Of a stretch of 64,000 bases of DNA, positions 10,558 to 22,694 are shown piece after piece. Source of the DNA: Simmondsia chinensis (Eukaryota > Streptophyta > Magnoliopsida > Caryophyllales > Simmondsiaceae); contig JAGTTD010000011.1 of the NCBI GenBank assembly GCA_018398585.1, positions 17,475,346 through 17,539,345 of the forward strand. The letters run 5' to 3'. A model generated the notes under the pieces. The model had not been told where the DNA came from, searched no databases, and saw only the letters and a program-made list of their open reading frames with translations. Each line of letters starts with the position of its first letter. The first letter of the stretch is position 1. The position numbers and the translations under genes were made by a program.

Positions 10558-12069
10558 ATTTGTGCAAGGGGGACCAACGTGCAGATTGCCTTTGTGGTTG
10601 CGGAAGCAATTAGTAGCCAGCCCTTTGGTGAATATGTCAGCAACCTGTTTGGTGGTAGGCGTGTTTCGAACCTCGATATCACCCTTAACAACCTTCTCAC
10701 AAACATAGTGAAAATCAACATCCACATGCTTACTGCGATCGTTAGAAATTGGATTGGCAACCAAGTAGGTAGCAGAAACATTATCACAGTACACAACTAT
10801 CGGGCCAAAGTGACGGAGACCTAAATCACGCATGCAGTATCGAATCCAATCATATTCAGTGACAACCTTGGCGACAGCTCAATATTCAAACTCGATAGAG
10901 GACTTAGCGACTATAGGCTGCTTCTTTGCGCGTCATGAAATGAGGTTGGGACCAAGGAACAAGGCAAAACCTGTAGTGGAATGACAGGTGTCAAGATAGC
11001 CACCCCAGTCAGCATCAGCATATGCAGTAACAGATGTGCAGGAACTCGGAGCTATAGTGAGACCCTGATCGGGTGTGAGCTTAAGGTATTGTTGGATGCG
11101 TTTAACCATCTGCCAATAGGAAGTAAAGGGAGCATGGATGAACTGAGATACACGATTAACCGCGTATGCATTGTCCAGATGGGTCATGGTCATGTACTGG
11201 AGAGCACCCACCGCACTACGGAGCTCGGTCGGGTCAGGTAGAGGAGACTCATTAGCCATAGAGGGTTGCACCCGAGCTGATAAGGGGGTTTGTATAGGTT
11301 TAGCCTCAAGCATATCATGCCGACCTAATAACTCAAGGGTGTACTTATGTTGGGAAAGAAAAAGGCCATGGCAGGTGCGTTTGGTTTCGATGCTAAGGAA
11401 ATAATGAAGGGGGCCAAGATCTTTCATTGCAAATTGGGTTGAAAGAGAGGCGGTGAGGCAAGCGAGTAGGGAAGAATTGGAACTCGTGAGGATAATGTCA
11501 TCCACATGCAGTAGGAGACACACAATGGCAGTAGGTGACCTATGTATGAAAAGCGAGGGATCAGCCTTACTACAGTAGAAACCCAGACTATAGAGAAACG
11601 TGCTAAACCTATGAAACCAAGCTCGTGGTGCCTGCTTAAGGCCATACAGAGCCTTGCGCAGGTGGCATACATGTGTGGGAAATTTCAGGTGGATGAACCC
11701 GGGAGGCTGTCACATGTATACTTCTTCATTTAAAAAACCATGTAAAAATGTGTTTTTAACGTCTAGTTGGCGAATGGGCCACTTGTTAGTGACAGCAAGG
11801 GCAAGGATAAACCTGATGGTGGTCAGTTTAACAACAGGGCTAAATGTTTCAAAGTAGTCAAGGTCCTCATGCAAGTGAAAAACCTGAGCAACAAGACGAG
11901 CCTTAAACCGATCAACAAAGCCATCGGGTTTATACTTGACCTTGTACTTCCAAGTACAACCGACCACATTTTGAGAAGAAGAGGCAGGAACAAGATCCCA
12001 TGTTTGGTTTTGAATGAGGGTGTTGAATTCCTCAGCCATGGCCTCCTGCCACTGAGGATTCTTAGCCAC
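10555..12069 (-). pseudogene. Copia D reverse transcriptase and RNase H
   Basis: The RT begins [15 protein letters not shown] at 12069 and runs through [14 protein letters not shown], a KARLVAQ segment and [18 protein letters not shown] (to 11710). After a frame break, the catalytic site reads HVDDIILTSS near 11505 (YVDD usual). RNase H includes YADADWGG near 11000 and the terminal KHVDVDFHYVCEKV block near 10740. At least four frame breaks interrupt it (near 11710, 11530, 10930 and 10840), so no product is possible. Confidence 0.85.
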
Positions 12070-12090
12070 CTGATAAAAACAAGTAGGTTC

Positions 12091-13990
12091 CTAAACCACA
12101 ACAACCGAGCTAAGGGACAGAATATGTTTGGATTTGCGTATCCCATCTTTAATACGGGTGCACATGGGATGGACATTAGACACGGGAGGGCCATGGTCGG
12201 GCGTAGGGGAGGGACCAGAAGAACCATCGAAGGAGGTCACACAAGATCCAGCCGGGCGATCCTGATGTGCGCCCCTTGAAGTGACACCTTCACGTGTCCC
12301 GACCGTAGGAACCACAATGGTCGATTCTAGGGAAGGAGCTGAAGGGGGTGACGAGGGTGCCGCAATAGGGGATGCCGGGACAATACCAGAGTCTAGCACA
12401 GTCGGGATCGCCGGAGGAGGTCCCGAAGTGTGCGGATCCGGTGTGTGGTGAGCATGGGCGAGAAGTGGCCTAGGCAACGGGATGTCAACTAAGGTTGGGC
12501 CTGAGCTTGGCGGCGCATGCATGCTAGACACAAAGTCAAGATAGGGAAATAAATGCTTAACAAAATGCACATGTCGACTAGTATAGACACGGCCACTAGT
12601 GGGGTCTAAGCAGCGATACCCCTTGTAATGTACTAAACACCCAATAAAGACGCAGGATACAGAGTGGAGAAACAATTTATGAGGAGTACGGGATGTGATG
12701 ATAGGGTAACAAGCACACCCAAAGACCCAAAAAAAATTGTAGTCTGGCACCTTTTTAAATAGTTTTTCAAAGGGGGACAAGTTTTGTAAGAGCGGAGTAG
12801 GCAAGCGATTATTTATATAACAAGCAGTACAAGAAGCATCAGCCCAAAATTTAGGAGGGAGGTGCGCCTGAAAAAGTAAGGTTCGTACAATTTCACTTAT
12901 ATGTTCATGCTTTCGTTCTGCTACCCTCTTCTGCTGTGGAGTATCAGGGCAGGAATGACGGAAGTGAATGTCGTGGGTGCGAAAAAGAGTAGCCATAGGC
13001 CGATTGTCAAACTCGCGGCCTCTATGACTTTGAAAACATTTGATTTTGAGGTTAAACTGGTTTTCAACGAGGGTCTTAAAATCCAAAAAGATGGAGTACA
13101 CTTAATCCTTTCGTTGCATCGGATATATCCAAGTAAAGCAAGTAAAATCATCAACAAATAACACACAGTAACGAAATGCAGAATCAGACACAACCGGAGA
13201 TTGCCAAACATCCGAATGAATTAATTGCAAAGGTAAACTTGTATCACGTAGCACACGTGAAAATGGTAAGGGACGTGATTTTCCCAAACAACATGCATGA
13301 CAATGTTTTATTGAGCTGGAACAAGAAATAGCAGGAATTAAAGAACGAGTACGTAAAGTGTCTAAAACAGCATGTCCTAAATAACCTATGTGCCTATGCC
13401 AGAGTTCAGCCATGACGGTTCGTGCAACAAGTCCAGTGGGGTGTGGAGAAAACCCATACAGAGGGCCTTCACTGCGTATCCTGAGGAAAGGCATCTCGGT
13501 AGCCTTGTCCTTGACACAAAAAGAGGAGGAATCAAACTTAACAACACAGTTATTATCACGACACAAACTGCTTAACAGACAAGAGGTTGTATGTAAGACC
13601 AAGAACCAACATAACATTAGAAAGCTTGAGGTCATGGGTTTTAGTATGGATTTTGGAAAACCCAACATGAATGACCGGTAGTAAGGACCCATTGCCAACT
13701 TGAATTAATTTTGAACCATGATAAACAGTGCGTTTAGTTAAAATACCTGAGCTGGATGTCATATGATTAGACACCCTAGAGTCAGGGTACCATGTGGGAT
13801 CAACATTATCATTAACAGACATGGCCAAGAGGGATTGGGAGAGATCCGAGTGGACATAGCGGTGAGGGAAGAAAGAGGCAGCATGATCAACTTAATGACA
13901 AATCTGACAAACTAAGGGACCAGTGCCGAGTATACCATCATGAGGCGGACGAGTATTCATACCTGCGGGACGTCCCTAGTTCTGTGGATG
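12091..13990 (-). pseudogene. Copia D zinc knuckle, protease and integrase
   Basis: Just inside the nested insertion a zinc-knuckle trace appears (CQIC...DHAASF, about 13920-13880). The protease follows as WYPDSRVSNHMT (about 13800), where Gly of the Asp-Ser-Gly triad is Arg. The pre-integrase finger (LWHRHIGYLGH ... CHACCLGK) lies at about 13410-13290. The integrase core has LIHSDVWQSP and a VDDFTCFTWIY block (to 13102), then resumes in another frame at 13101-12091 with FDNRPMATLF, CPDTPQQKRVAERK and the GCACYP segment. Pro-rich sequence links to the RT. Confidence 0.85.
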
Positions 13991-14059
13991 CGGAGGAGCA
14001 CCAGTGGAAGCCATACCTGTATCGGAATTGTGATGGGGCGGTTGACCGTGAGATCCACA

Positions 14060-14484
14060 TGTTAGCTTTCCAAAATTAATTTGGTAAGCTAACCTTATAG
14101 AAAAGAGTATGAGATGAGAATAGAAGGGAAGGAGATGAGAAAATAGAGAAAAGAGATGAGAAAAAGAGAATTCCCTTAGGAATAGGTTTTCATTTAATTT
14201 GATAGATCAAAATTACACTAATAGCTTTCCATTTATACAAGGATTCATCAAAAAAACCCTAGCTAAAATGCACAGCCGCAAACGCCCCTAAATTGTAACA
14301 ACCTATAACTGAATTTCTGCATATTCCAGTTCAGATGTTGTCACGTGAGCAGCACGAGCTGCGGGAAGCCTTAAGCCGATTTTACTAGTGCAATTTTAAT
14401 TGTTGTTACATCATATAAACTCTAATAAAAAGTAATACTAAAATTAAAATTGCATTACAAGTAAAATTTAAGTAATTCGTAACA
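14060..14484 (-). repeat. 3' LTR of chromovirus E
   Basis: On the minus strand TGTTACGAATTAC ... GGAAAGCTAACA, with intact TG...CA ends. About 4% different from its partner by eye. Confidence 0.92.
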
Positions 14485-14496
14485 ATCCCTCCGTCT
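14485..14496 (-). other. Polypurine tract of chromovirus E
   Basis: GACGGAGGGAT on the minus strand abuts the 3' LTR. Confidence 0.8.
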
Positions 14497-14503
14497 TGAA
14501 AAG

Positions 14504-14521
14504 CTTCTTGTCCTCAAGAAG
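14504..14521 (-). other. PPT-proximal hairpin of chromovirus E
   Basis: Minus strand CTTCTTG / AGGA / CAAGAAG, a perfect 7-bp stem with an AGGA loop, 19 nt before the 3' LTR. It overlaps the very end of the polyprotein reading frame. Confidence 0.6.
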
Positions 14522-16049
14522 TGAAGCTCGGAAATAAACTCTTCAAGAAGTTGTAGCCCTCCCATGTTGTAAAGTGCTCATTTAAGTTGCTCCAAGTGAC
14601 TTGGACTTGGTGAATCTTCCCTTTGTGCAACTGCATCACTCGTTCAGATTTGACAGATTGTGGTTGCTGCAGTAAAACGCCATTTGCTTCAGTTATGGGC
14701 GGGTTTTGGCTTGTATCGGCATTTTTCTTAACCTATTTTTTAAGAAGGGACACATGAAACACGGGGTGAATGTAAGAATGTGAGGGTAAGTCGAGTTTGT
14801 ACGCCACATTGCCGATTTTTTCCAGAATTTTGTAAGGACCGAAGTAACGAGCACACAACTTGACGTTACGTTGAACAGCCACGGTTGATTGTCTATAGGG
14901 TTGTAGTTTGAGGTAGACCATTTCCCCGACTTCATAGTTCTTGTCTACCCTCTTCTTATCTGCATAATGCTTTATACGGGACCGAGCTTGTTGGAGATTG
15001 TCCTTCAGCGACTGCAAGATCTGTCTCCTCTGTTACACAAGCTGCGTGGCTGCTGAATCGGTGATTTTGGGCTGTTGGATCAGCATAGGGGAAGGTGGAG
15101 AGTATCCATACAATGCTCGGAAGGGCGTAGTGCCAATGGTTGTGTGAAAGTGTGTGTTGAACCAAAATTCGGCTAAGGAAAGCCAACGGTTCCACTCCTT
15201 AGGCTTCAAAAAGACCATGCTCCGGAGATAATACTCCACACAATGGTTGACTCTTTCGGTTTGCCCATCCGTTTGAGGATGGTAGGAAGAACTAACTGCC
15301 AACGTAGTTCCCATCAGCTTGAACAATTCCCTCCAAAAGTTGCTTGTGAAGATTTTGTCCCGGTCCGACACGATGGATTGGGGCAATCCATGTAGCTTGT
15401 AGATGTTGTCAAGGAAGAGCTTAGCCAACTTTTCCACAGTAACAGGTCGGGTAAGAGCAAGAAAATGACTATATTTGGTGAAGCGATCCACAACGACCCA
15501 TATGACTTCCTTGCCTTCGGATTTCGGTAGCCCCTCAATGAAATCCATACTAATGTGAACCCAAGCACCGTTCGGAATGGGAAGAGGTTGAAGAAGTCCT
15601 TTGTATCGTGGATCTCCCAATTTTGTTTGTTGGCAAACATCACAAGATTTCACATAATCGTTTACATCCTTTTTCATGCTCGGCCACGTGAAATAAGTTT
15701 TAATTCGTTGATAGGTGCCTTCCACACCCTCGGGACCTCCCCAAGCAGCATCGTGTGAGGCGTGGATGACCTGTTTTCTCAAGTCGGTAACAGCTCCCAC
15801 ATATAACTTGCCTTGAACCCGTAACAGCCCCCGATTCACTGTCAGGTTGCTGTTATCTGCAACCGGTTTCGCGCCTGTCTGGAGAGCTGCAGCAGTGATG
15901 TTTTCTCGAGCAAATGGGTCTCCCTAGTAGGACTTGTGTAGGTCTTCAACCCAAGAAGGAATTACCACTGAAACGGCTGAGCACGAGCCCGAAACAGTGC
16001 CCTCGAAACGCCTTGACAGTGCATCTGCAGCTGCGTTTTCTTTACCACT
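14514..16049 (-). pseudogene. Chromovirus E integrase and chromodomain
   Basis: This continues the 16050-18629 frame after a stop at 16050. The zinc finger (HASHDAAWGG ... CDVCQQTK) is at about 15760-15630. Catalytic residues sit in ISMDFIEGLPKSEG, IVSDRDKIFTSNFW and HPQTDGQTERVN (about 15550-15260). The GPYKILEKIG and [11 protein letters not shown] blocks follow (to 14733). The chromodomain reads VTWSNLNEHFTTWEGYNFLK, ends FPSFTS, and stops at 14514-14516. Stops near 15925 and 15030 each look like one C-to-T change in a Gln codon; that at 16050 fits Arg CGA to TGA. Confidence 0.88.
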
Positions 16050-18629
16050 TCAATACTCGATGTCGTAATCAAGGCCTAACATTTTCATCAAGCCTTTCTT
16101 TTGAATTCTTGACACGATCTTCTGTTCGAGGAGGTATTTGAGGCTTTGGTGATCCGTCCGAATGATGAATTTATGACCCTCCAAATAATGCCTCCATTTC
16201 TCCACGGCTAAGTGAATTGCGAGGTACTCCTTTTCATAAGTCGACATTGCCTGATGTTTGGGGATTAGAGCTTGACTTAGATATGCGATGGGCCTTCCTC
16301 TTTGAGAGAGAACAGCACCAATACCAGTACCACTTGCATCGGTCTCTAAAACGAAGCCTTCGGTGAAATTCGGCATTGTCAAAACCAAAGCTGTACACAT
16401 AGAAGCTTTGAGAGCTTCAAAAGCGGCCTGAGACTTCTCGTTCCACCCAAAAGCATCCTTCTTCAAGAGCTCTGTTAAAGGATTGGCAATGGAACCATAA
16501 CCTTTAATGAATTTTTGATAATATCCGGTCAATCCCAAGAATCCTCGCAATTGCTTCAAGGTGATCGGGGTTGGCCATTCTTGCATTGCTCGGATCTTGT
16601 TAGGATCAGTAGCTACGCCATCTGATGAGATGATATGACCCAGATAGTCAAGCTTTTTTTGAGCAAACGAACACTGGGAGAATTTTGCAAAAAACCGGTG
16701 TTGTCGCATCAAGATGAATACTTGTCGAAGGTGTGTGAGGTGAGCTTCATATGTGGGACTGTAGATCAGTATGTCATCGAAGAATACCAGTATTGACATC
16801 CTCAAATAAGGCTTGAAGATGTCATTCATAGCCGCTTGGAAAGTGGCCGGAGCATTTGTTAGACCAAAAGGCAAAACAACGAGCTCGAAATGGCCATGAT
16901 GAGTTTGAAAAGCGGTCTTGTAAATATCTGATTCAAGAACTCGGATCTGATGATATCCTTGCCTTAAGTCCAGCTTGGAAAAGAAGCACGCCCCATGAAG
17001 CTCATCAAGCAAGTCATCAATGACCGGTATCGAAAATTTGTCTTTCACGGTTAGTGTATTCAAACGGCGGTAATCGATGCACATACAGGCTGTCCCATCT
17101 TTCTTCTTTACAAGGATCACAGGTGAAGCAAAAGGACTTGAGCTTGGTCTAATGAAGCTCAACCGAAGTAACTCCTCCACTTGCCTCTCTATTTCGGCTT
17201 TTTGGCCATGGGGATATCGATATGGCCTAATTTTGAATGGTTCGGCATTCCCTCGTAAAGGTATGGCGTGGTCCACACTCCTTTGAGGAGGAAGGCTCTT
17301 AGGCTCTTCAAAGATGTCCCCGAAATCGTCAATTAAGGTCTGAACAGCAGGAGGATGAATCGGTTGCTGCATAACCGAGCTCAACATGAATAAATGTCCA
17401 ATCCATTGTATCGTCTTCTTTTTAATTCCACCTTGCACATCCTTTGCGTCGATTAATTTGAGCTGAGCTTCCTCGGATATGCCTTGCAAGGACACCTTGG
17501 TGCCATGAACTTCAAAAGCCACGATCTTTTTATTGAAATCAAGGACAACCGGGTTAAAGGTCCTCATCCAATCTACTCCGAGCACCATGTCGCAACCACC
17601 CAAGGGAATCACTCGAAAATCGAAGGTGAAATGATGGCCTTGCATAGACCAAGGAAAGGCTCTGCACTTGTTTTGTGTTGTCAAGGAGTTCCCATCAGCT
17701 ACCATGACTGCCAACGGATGAGTTTTCGCCACTTCGTGTTTGACCTTCTTATTCAACTTCGGGTCAACGAAACTGTGAGTGCTTCCACTATCAATGAGGA
17801 TAATAATGGAGCGTTTTCCAGCCCGTCCCTTGATTTTGATTGTGTTATGAGCCCCACTTCCTGTTAGAGCCTTCATGGAGATTTCGACCTCGTCCTCACT
17901 TGAGTTGCCTTGTAAATTGCTTTCGGTCTCTTCTAAATCAGCACCCGAATCGGTACTGTCAGCCTCATTTTCAGCAGGTACTCGACTCCCTTTTGCATAC
18001 ATAAGTTCTTGTGTTTTGCACCTATGCCCAGGTTGATACGGTTGGTTGCATCGAAAACAAAGTCTGGCTGAAAATCTGTCACTCTTTTTACTGCCGAAAT
18101 TCATGTTCTGCTGCACAGGTCTCGGTCTGCTGCTGGTATGCGAGTTCCCTTTGTCATATGAAGGTACTTGAGTTGCTTCAATCAATTTTGCTTTATTGTA
18201 AGCGCTTGACAAAGTCTTAGGACCAATGGCTTTCACTATGTTTTTGATCCTAGGCTTAAGGCCACTCACAAAGCAAGAAACGTAGTATGATTCGGCATCC
18301 TCAGGAGCAATGGCCAGAACTGACATCAAATTTGCTCTCAAATTCTCAAATCTAAGCATGTAATCTCTCACACTTGATGTTTGGACCAACTTGTTAAAGT
18401 TATCCACAACATCCGTTGATTCTCCTTCACCATACCGTTCACACATCTCTTCTACGAAAAGGCCCCAAGAAAGATGTGGTTTACTTTTCAACAAACTATA
18501 GTACCAAACCTCATGATCACCATGAAGATGGGCTGCGGCTAACTGGAGCTTCTCCTCCTCAGGTATATTATAATATAAAAAGTATTGATCACATCTCCTA
18601 AGCCAAGATTCTGGTTGCTTCTCCATCAA
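16050..18629 (-). pseudogene. Chromovirus E gag-protease-RT-RNase H (859 codons open)
   Basis: This is the longest open frame in the window. In order: gag core (SWLRRCDQYFLYYN ... WGLFVEEMCERYG, residues about 7-75), zinc knuckle CFRCNQPYQPGHRC (about 193-206), protease LIDSGSTHSFVD (about 280-290), RT with the FSKLDLRQGYHQI block, MPFGL-type block as LPFGLTNAPATF, and catalytic FFDDILIYS (about 615), then RNase H with ETDASGTGIGAVLSQ and RTDHQSLKYLLEQK. All visible catalytic residues are intact. The true start is upstream at 19362; an extra base near 18630-18640 puts the N-terminal part out of frame. It ends at a stop inside RNase H. Confidence 0.92.
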
Positions 18630-18639
18630 AAGGGTCGAT

Positions 18640-19362
18640 TTCTACCCTTGGTTGCCTGTAAGACCCACTCCTACCCCGCGTAGTGTTGTCATTGGTCACG
18701 GTCCTATGTTGATAAGGTTGATCAGGTGGTCTATCAATATGATCGAACACATCGTCTGATACATTTTGGTGCATAACAGAATCATAGCGCCTGCTGTTCG
18801 GTACTGAGTTTTCAGCATTGGTCCGGTAGTTAGCAGGTCCGAATACTCGATCGTGATTTTCGATATTAATTTCAGGTCAAATGGGTTGATTCGCAGCTGA
18901 CCTAATGTTAATTGATGCTCCTACACTAGGTTGTAACATAGGAGATTTACCTCAGGTGTGCATTCCTTCTTGAGGTCTGTCCGAGCTGACTTGCGGCAGA
19001 ATGCTTCCCGGCTGCTGCAGATCGACTTCTACTGCCTGGTGAATCTGACTTGCGGGTTTGAGGATGGCCTCAGCACTTGATTCACCATGTTTGTTAACTT
19101 GTTCTTGCAAGTGTTCAAGTTTTTCCTCCATGTGTTGCAATCGGTCTTGCACCTTGGCATCTTTAGCATCTTTATCCATCAATAATGCCAAAATCTGATC
19201 CATTCTTTGATTAAACCCTTGTTGCATCTCTTGAAGATCTTCCTTAGTAACATTTTAAGGTCCCACCGTGGGGTTCCCGGTAACAGCAGCAACGAAATCC
19301 AGATTAGACCCGGTTACGTTTGCTCCTACAGCTCCTGATCTTGTCCTAACTCCATTCGCCAT
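18640..19362 (-). pseudogene. Chromovirus E gag N-terminus
   Basis: ATG at 19360-19362 gives MANGVRTRSGAVGANVTGSN, the same kind of start as element H. A stop soon after (about 19255) is one C-to-T step from Gln. A coiled-coil-like stretch (MQQGFNQRMDQILALLMDKD ... MEEKLEHLQEQVNKHGESS) is open at 19227-18952. A further stop precedes VEIDPFDGE, where an inserted base disconnects it from the main frame. Confidence 0.8.
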
Positions 19363-19431
19363 TTTTGCTCGAACTTTTTTTTTTTTTTTTTTTGTTAACA
19401 GCTCAATCAATGTTGATGATTGATAAAACCA

Positions 19432-19445
19432 GCTCTGATACCAAT
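19432..19445 (-). other. Primer-binding site of chromovirus E
   Basis: ATTGGTATCAGAGC on the minus strand touches the 5' LTR end. Confidence 0.9.
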
Positions 19446-19870
19446 TTTTAGCTTTCCAAAATTAATTTGGCAAGCTAACCTTATAGAAGAGAGTATGAAA
19501 TGAGAATAGAAGGGAAAGGGATGAGAAAATGGAGAAAAGAGATGAGAAAAAGAGAATTCCCTTAGGAATAGGTTTTCATTTAATTTGATAGATCAAAATT
19601 ACACTAATAGCTTTCCATTTATACAAGGATTCATCAAAAAAACCCTAGCTGAAATGCACAGCCGCAAACGCCCCTGAATTGTAACAACCTATAATTGAAT
19701 TTCTATATATTCCAGTTCAGATGCTGTCACGTGAGCAGCACGTGCTGCGGGAAGCCTTGAGCCGATTTTACTAGTGCAATTTTAATTGTTGTTACATCAT
19801 ATAAACTCTAATAAAAAGTAATACTAAAAATAAAATTGCATTACAAGTTAAATATAAGTAATTCGTAACA
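19446..19870 (-). repeat. 5' LTR of chromovirus E
   Basis: The start is intact on the minus strand (TGTTACGAATTAC). The end reads AAAA where the partner has AACA, so the terminal CA has been lost by mutation. Confidence 0.92.
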
Positions 19871-19875
19871 CCACG

Positions 19876-21009
19876 GCGCCCATTGTTCCCATTGTGATTG
19901 TTGTTGTTGCGTCCACGACCCTTGCGACCACGCCCTCCACAACCCTGAATAGACCCCGAGGAATCTGGTGGCACACTATTAGCAGCAAGAGCATGGCCGT
20001 GATCGGCGGGGGATCGAGCGTGAATGCGGGAAGGGCAGCCTCTTCATCTAATAGTGCAGTCTTGAGTTGTTCAAAAGGAAGGTTGTGAGATGACTGCGAG
20101 TAAACGTATTAAACGCGGCATATTCTAGTGGGAGACCGAACAACGCATAGTGGAGGAGCTCACGGTTTGAGACTGGGGAATCTATGGTTTTGTTAAACGT
20201 ATTAAACGTCATCAGCTATGGTTTTAAGTTCGGTGAGGTATGCGGTCGTGGTTTTGTTATCTTTACATAGGGTTACAAGTTGAGAGCGTAAGTCAAAGTC
20301 CTTAGCAAGAGAGTGGTCACAAAAATGTTTAGCAAGGGCATCCCACATCTCTCGAGATGTGGGATGATGTATGACATCATTGAGGACTGGGGGGACTAGG
20401 GACTCAGACAAACATGGCCTAATACTTTGGTCAATACAGGACCAGGTTAGGGCATTAAGATTTGAGATGTATTGACCCGTAGGTGTAGAAATTTGATTGG
20501 GAGGACAAGTGTTTGAGCCATCGACGAAACCCATGAGTCGATGGGCACGAAGAACCATGGATACTTGTTCTCGCCAAGTGGTATAATCTGTTGGTGTTTC
20601 TAGTTTAATTGTACCGAGACTAGTAATAGAAGAGGGGGGAAGAGGGCTCACATGGGGAGGGAGGGTCGCGAGAGGCGGCGCCCCAGCCATGAGAGGGGAG
20701 TAATAATTGGAGAAATTCAATGAAGAAAACGGGAGTCCAAGATTATACCCAGATGAAGAAGGACCAATGGCAGTGGACAATGTAGCCAAATCAGGATGTG
20801 AGCAGTGGAGAGAAGGGAGAGAAAACCCGTGAGCAAGCCCGGAGGAGAGAGACGCCAAAAGGGGCAGGGCGGGGCCATTGTGCAGAGGCGGAGGCAGTGG
20901 CGGTGGCTGGATGAAGGCGGTCGTGGGGCGAGAGGCCACGGCGGGAGCCAGAGACAGGGGGGAAGGCCTCGGCACTGGTGAGAGAGGGAGAGGAGGAGGA
21001 GGCAGCCAT
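19876..21009 (-). pseudogene. Copia D gag
   Basis: The start MAASSSSPSLTSAEAFPPV at 21009 is typical of this gag type. A frameshift near 20975 moves to a 257-codon frame (20975-20202) with a Pro-rich N-terminus, then the gag core: TIKLETPTDYTTWREQVSM, WSCIDQSIRPCLSESLVP, MWDALAKHFCDHSLAK. After a stop at 20202 other frames give an Arg/Gly/Asn-rich tail (GCGGRGRKGRGRNNNNHNG), the usual prelude to the zinc knuckle. The knuckle itself lies at 13.9 kb on the other side of element E. Confidence 0.82.
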
Positions 21010-21304
21010 TGTTGACCGCGAAAACATCACGGCAGGGCGGCGGCATCGGCGTCAGGGTCGGGGTAGGAGGAGAAGAGGAGGGAGCGGCGCTAGCGTTGTC
21101 GAGGCGCTTGACTGCAGCGGCGGCTGGGTCAGCTGCGGCGGGTGGGTGCAGATTCCGGTAGATAAGGTAGGGAGGCCGAGCAGGCGGCGGCGCGAGGCGG
21201 CGGTGCTGGGAAGGTGGGGTTAGGGTTAGGGTTTCGTTACCACAGCCCCCTTTTTCCTTTTTTATTTTGTTTCAGAGAAGGGATTAATTTTTAGGGTTTG
21301 GTAT

Positions 21305-21316
21305 GCTTTGATACCA
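21305..21316 (-). other. Primer-binding site of copia D
   Basis: Minus strand TGGTATCAAAGC, one base from the initiator tRNA-Met site, directly after the LTR end CTCCCA. Confidence 0.85.
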
Positions 21317-21458
21317 TGGGAGAATAGAAGTTGTGAAGCATACCCAATAGGGTTGCTGAGGTATATATTTATAGTATTGAGAACATGAATAATTACAGAG
21401 TATTCGTAGAACAATATCGGAAGAATACCAGAATAATATCAAAACAATATCTCTAATA
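21317..21458 (-). repeat. 5' LTR of copia D
   Basis: 142 bp; about 10 bp shorter than its partner because of an indel in the ATAATATC-rich part. Followed on the right by the AATAC duplication. Confidence 0.88.
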
Positions 21459-21564
21459 AATACTATTGTGGCTTTCAATAGGTAAGCTTTAAACTATGCC
21501 CCTCTTTTTTTCTTTTTCTTTTTCTTTTTTAAATCTCAGTTCCTTCTCGATGCTTTTGTGATGT

Positions 21565-22694
21565 ATGTTTGTCATTGTGGACGCGGCTGCGGGAGAATCC
21601 CTAAATCACAAAACCCCAGATGAAGTGTATGAATTGCTGGAAGTAATGTCTAACAATAACTATGCAAGGGCAACTGAGCAAAAGAAACCTGTGGGAATGT
21701 ACGAGCTGGATGCAATCACAAAGTTAACTGCCCAGGTTTCAATGCTTCAAAAACAGATGGGTAACATGAATGTGAATGCCATTAATTCTCTTGTGCTGAC
21801 GTGTGAATTTTGTAGAAGGAATCATCCTAGCATAGAGTGCCAAACAGGGAATCCTTTCACCTCATCAAGCCACGAACAAGCAAACTTTGTTTTAAATTTT
21901 CAAAAACAAAATAATCCCTATTCAAACACTAATCCTGCATGGACAAACCACCCAAATTTCAAAAACAACCTTTTCAACCACCACTAGAGAGAAAAACTGA
22001 TCTCGAGGAATGGTTCAGCAAGTTTATGCAAGACACTAGAAATTTCACGCAAAACACTGAAACAAACCTTCGAAATCAAGAAACCTTGATTTGAAATCAA
22101 GAAGCAACAATTAGAAACCTAATCGGACAAATTTCAAAACACCTCTCTGAAAGGTCTCAAGATTCCTTACCCAGTAATACTGTCACTAACCCATGAGACC
22201 AGGTAAAGGCAATAGAATTACGAAGTGGGAAAACTCTAAAGGAACCAACTCAGGTAGACAAAACCACGCAAAATGAACAACCCATAATTGACCTGTCCAC
22301 AGATACCAATCAAGAATTGGAGAATGAGGAAGGGACAAAAATTCAAAATGAAAATGAACCAAAAAACGCCTGAGAAAGACAAAAGCGGACGAACAATTTG
22401 CTAAATTTTTGGAGATTTTCAAAAAATTACACATTAATGTCCCTTTTGCTGACATGTTAGAACAGATGCCCAAATATGCAAAATTCATGAAAGAAATCCT
22501 GTCTAACAAAAGGAAGTTGGGAGAATTTGAAATAGTAGCACTTACTGAAGAATGCAGTGTCATACTGCAAAAGAAGTTGCCTCCCAAACTAAAAGATCTA
22601 GGGAGTTTCACGATACCTTGCACCATTGGCTCCATTAGTTTTGATAAAGTTTTGTGTGATTTGGGTGTGAGTATAAATTTTATGTCTCTCTCTA
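21565..22694 (+). pseudogene. Athila F gag (C-terminal part) and start of protease
   Basis: The frame at 21565-21987 gives DAAAGESLNHKTPDEVYELL, MSNNNYARATEQ, the coiled LTAQVSMLQKQMGNM segment and a zinc knuckle CEFCRRNHPSIEC. Two further frames carry QVKAIELRSGKTLKEPTQVD (from about 22202) and the RT-proximal LHINVPFADMLEQMPKYAKF block (22430-22500). The protease motif reads CDLGVSINFMSLSM (DSG changed to DLG) and is cut at 22694 by element G. Several stops interrupt it. Confidence 0.85.

Larger units (their letters stand above)
14060..19870 (-). mobile_element. Ty3/gypsy chromovirus E (Reina-like), nested in copia D
   Basis: Two 425-bp LTRs (14060-14484, 19446-19870) differ at about 17 positions by hand count (about 4%), mostly transitions. 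The flanks CCACA and CCACG suggest a one-base-altered target duplication. Primer site, gag, protease, RT, RNase H, integrase and chromodomain are all present in order on the minus strand, so it is complete in structure. A one-base frameshift and several stops inactivate it. The Reina-like label rests on integrase wording and is inference. It is the best-preserved coding element of the window. Confidence 0.92.
10395..21458 (-). mobile_element. Ty1/copia element D (Ale/Retrofit-like) with a nested insertion
   Basis: Very short LTRs (10395-10547 and 21317-21458) are flanked by a perfect 5-bp duplication, AATAC at 10390-10394 and 21459-21463. The interior on the minus strand is gag, then (after interruption by element E at 14060-19870) protease, integrase, RT and RNase H. 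The short LTRs and the RNase H wording suggest the Ale/Retrofit lineage (inference). The interior is broken by stops and frameshifts. D inserted before E, since E lies inside it. Confidence 0.9.

Noticed and set aside
12901..13161. Several plus-strand frames of 60-170 codons across 10.9-13.7 kb
   Set aside because: They are antisense shadows of the copia D polyprotein.
21215..21236. GGTTAGGGTTAGGGTTT looks like telomeric repeat
   Set aside because: Only about two and a half units, inside the 5' leader of copia D, and not a run of the usual plant TTTAGGG unit.
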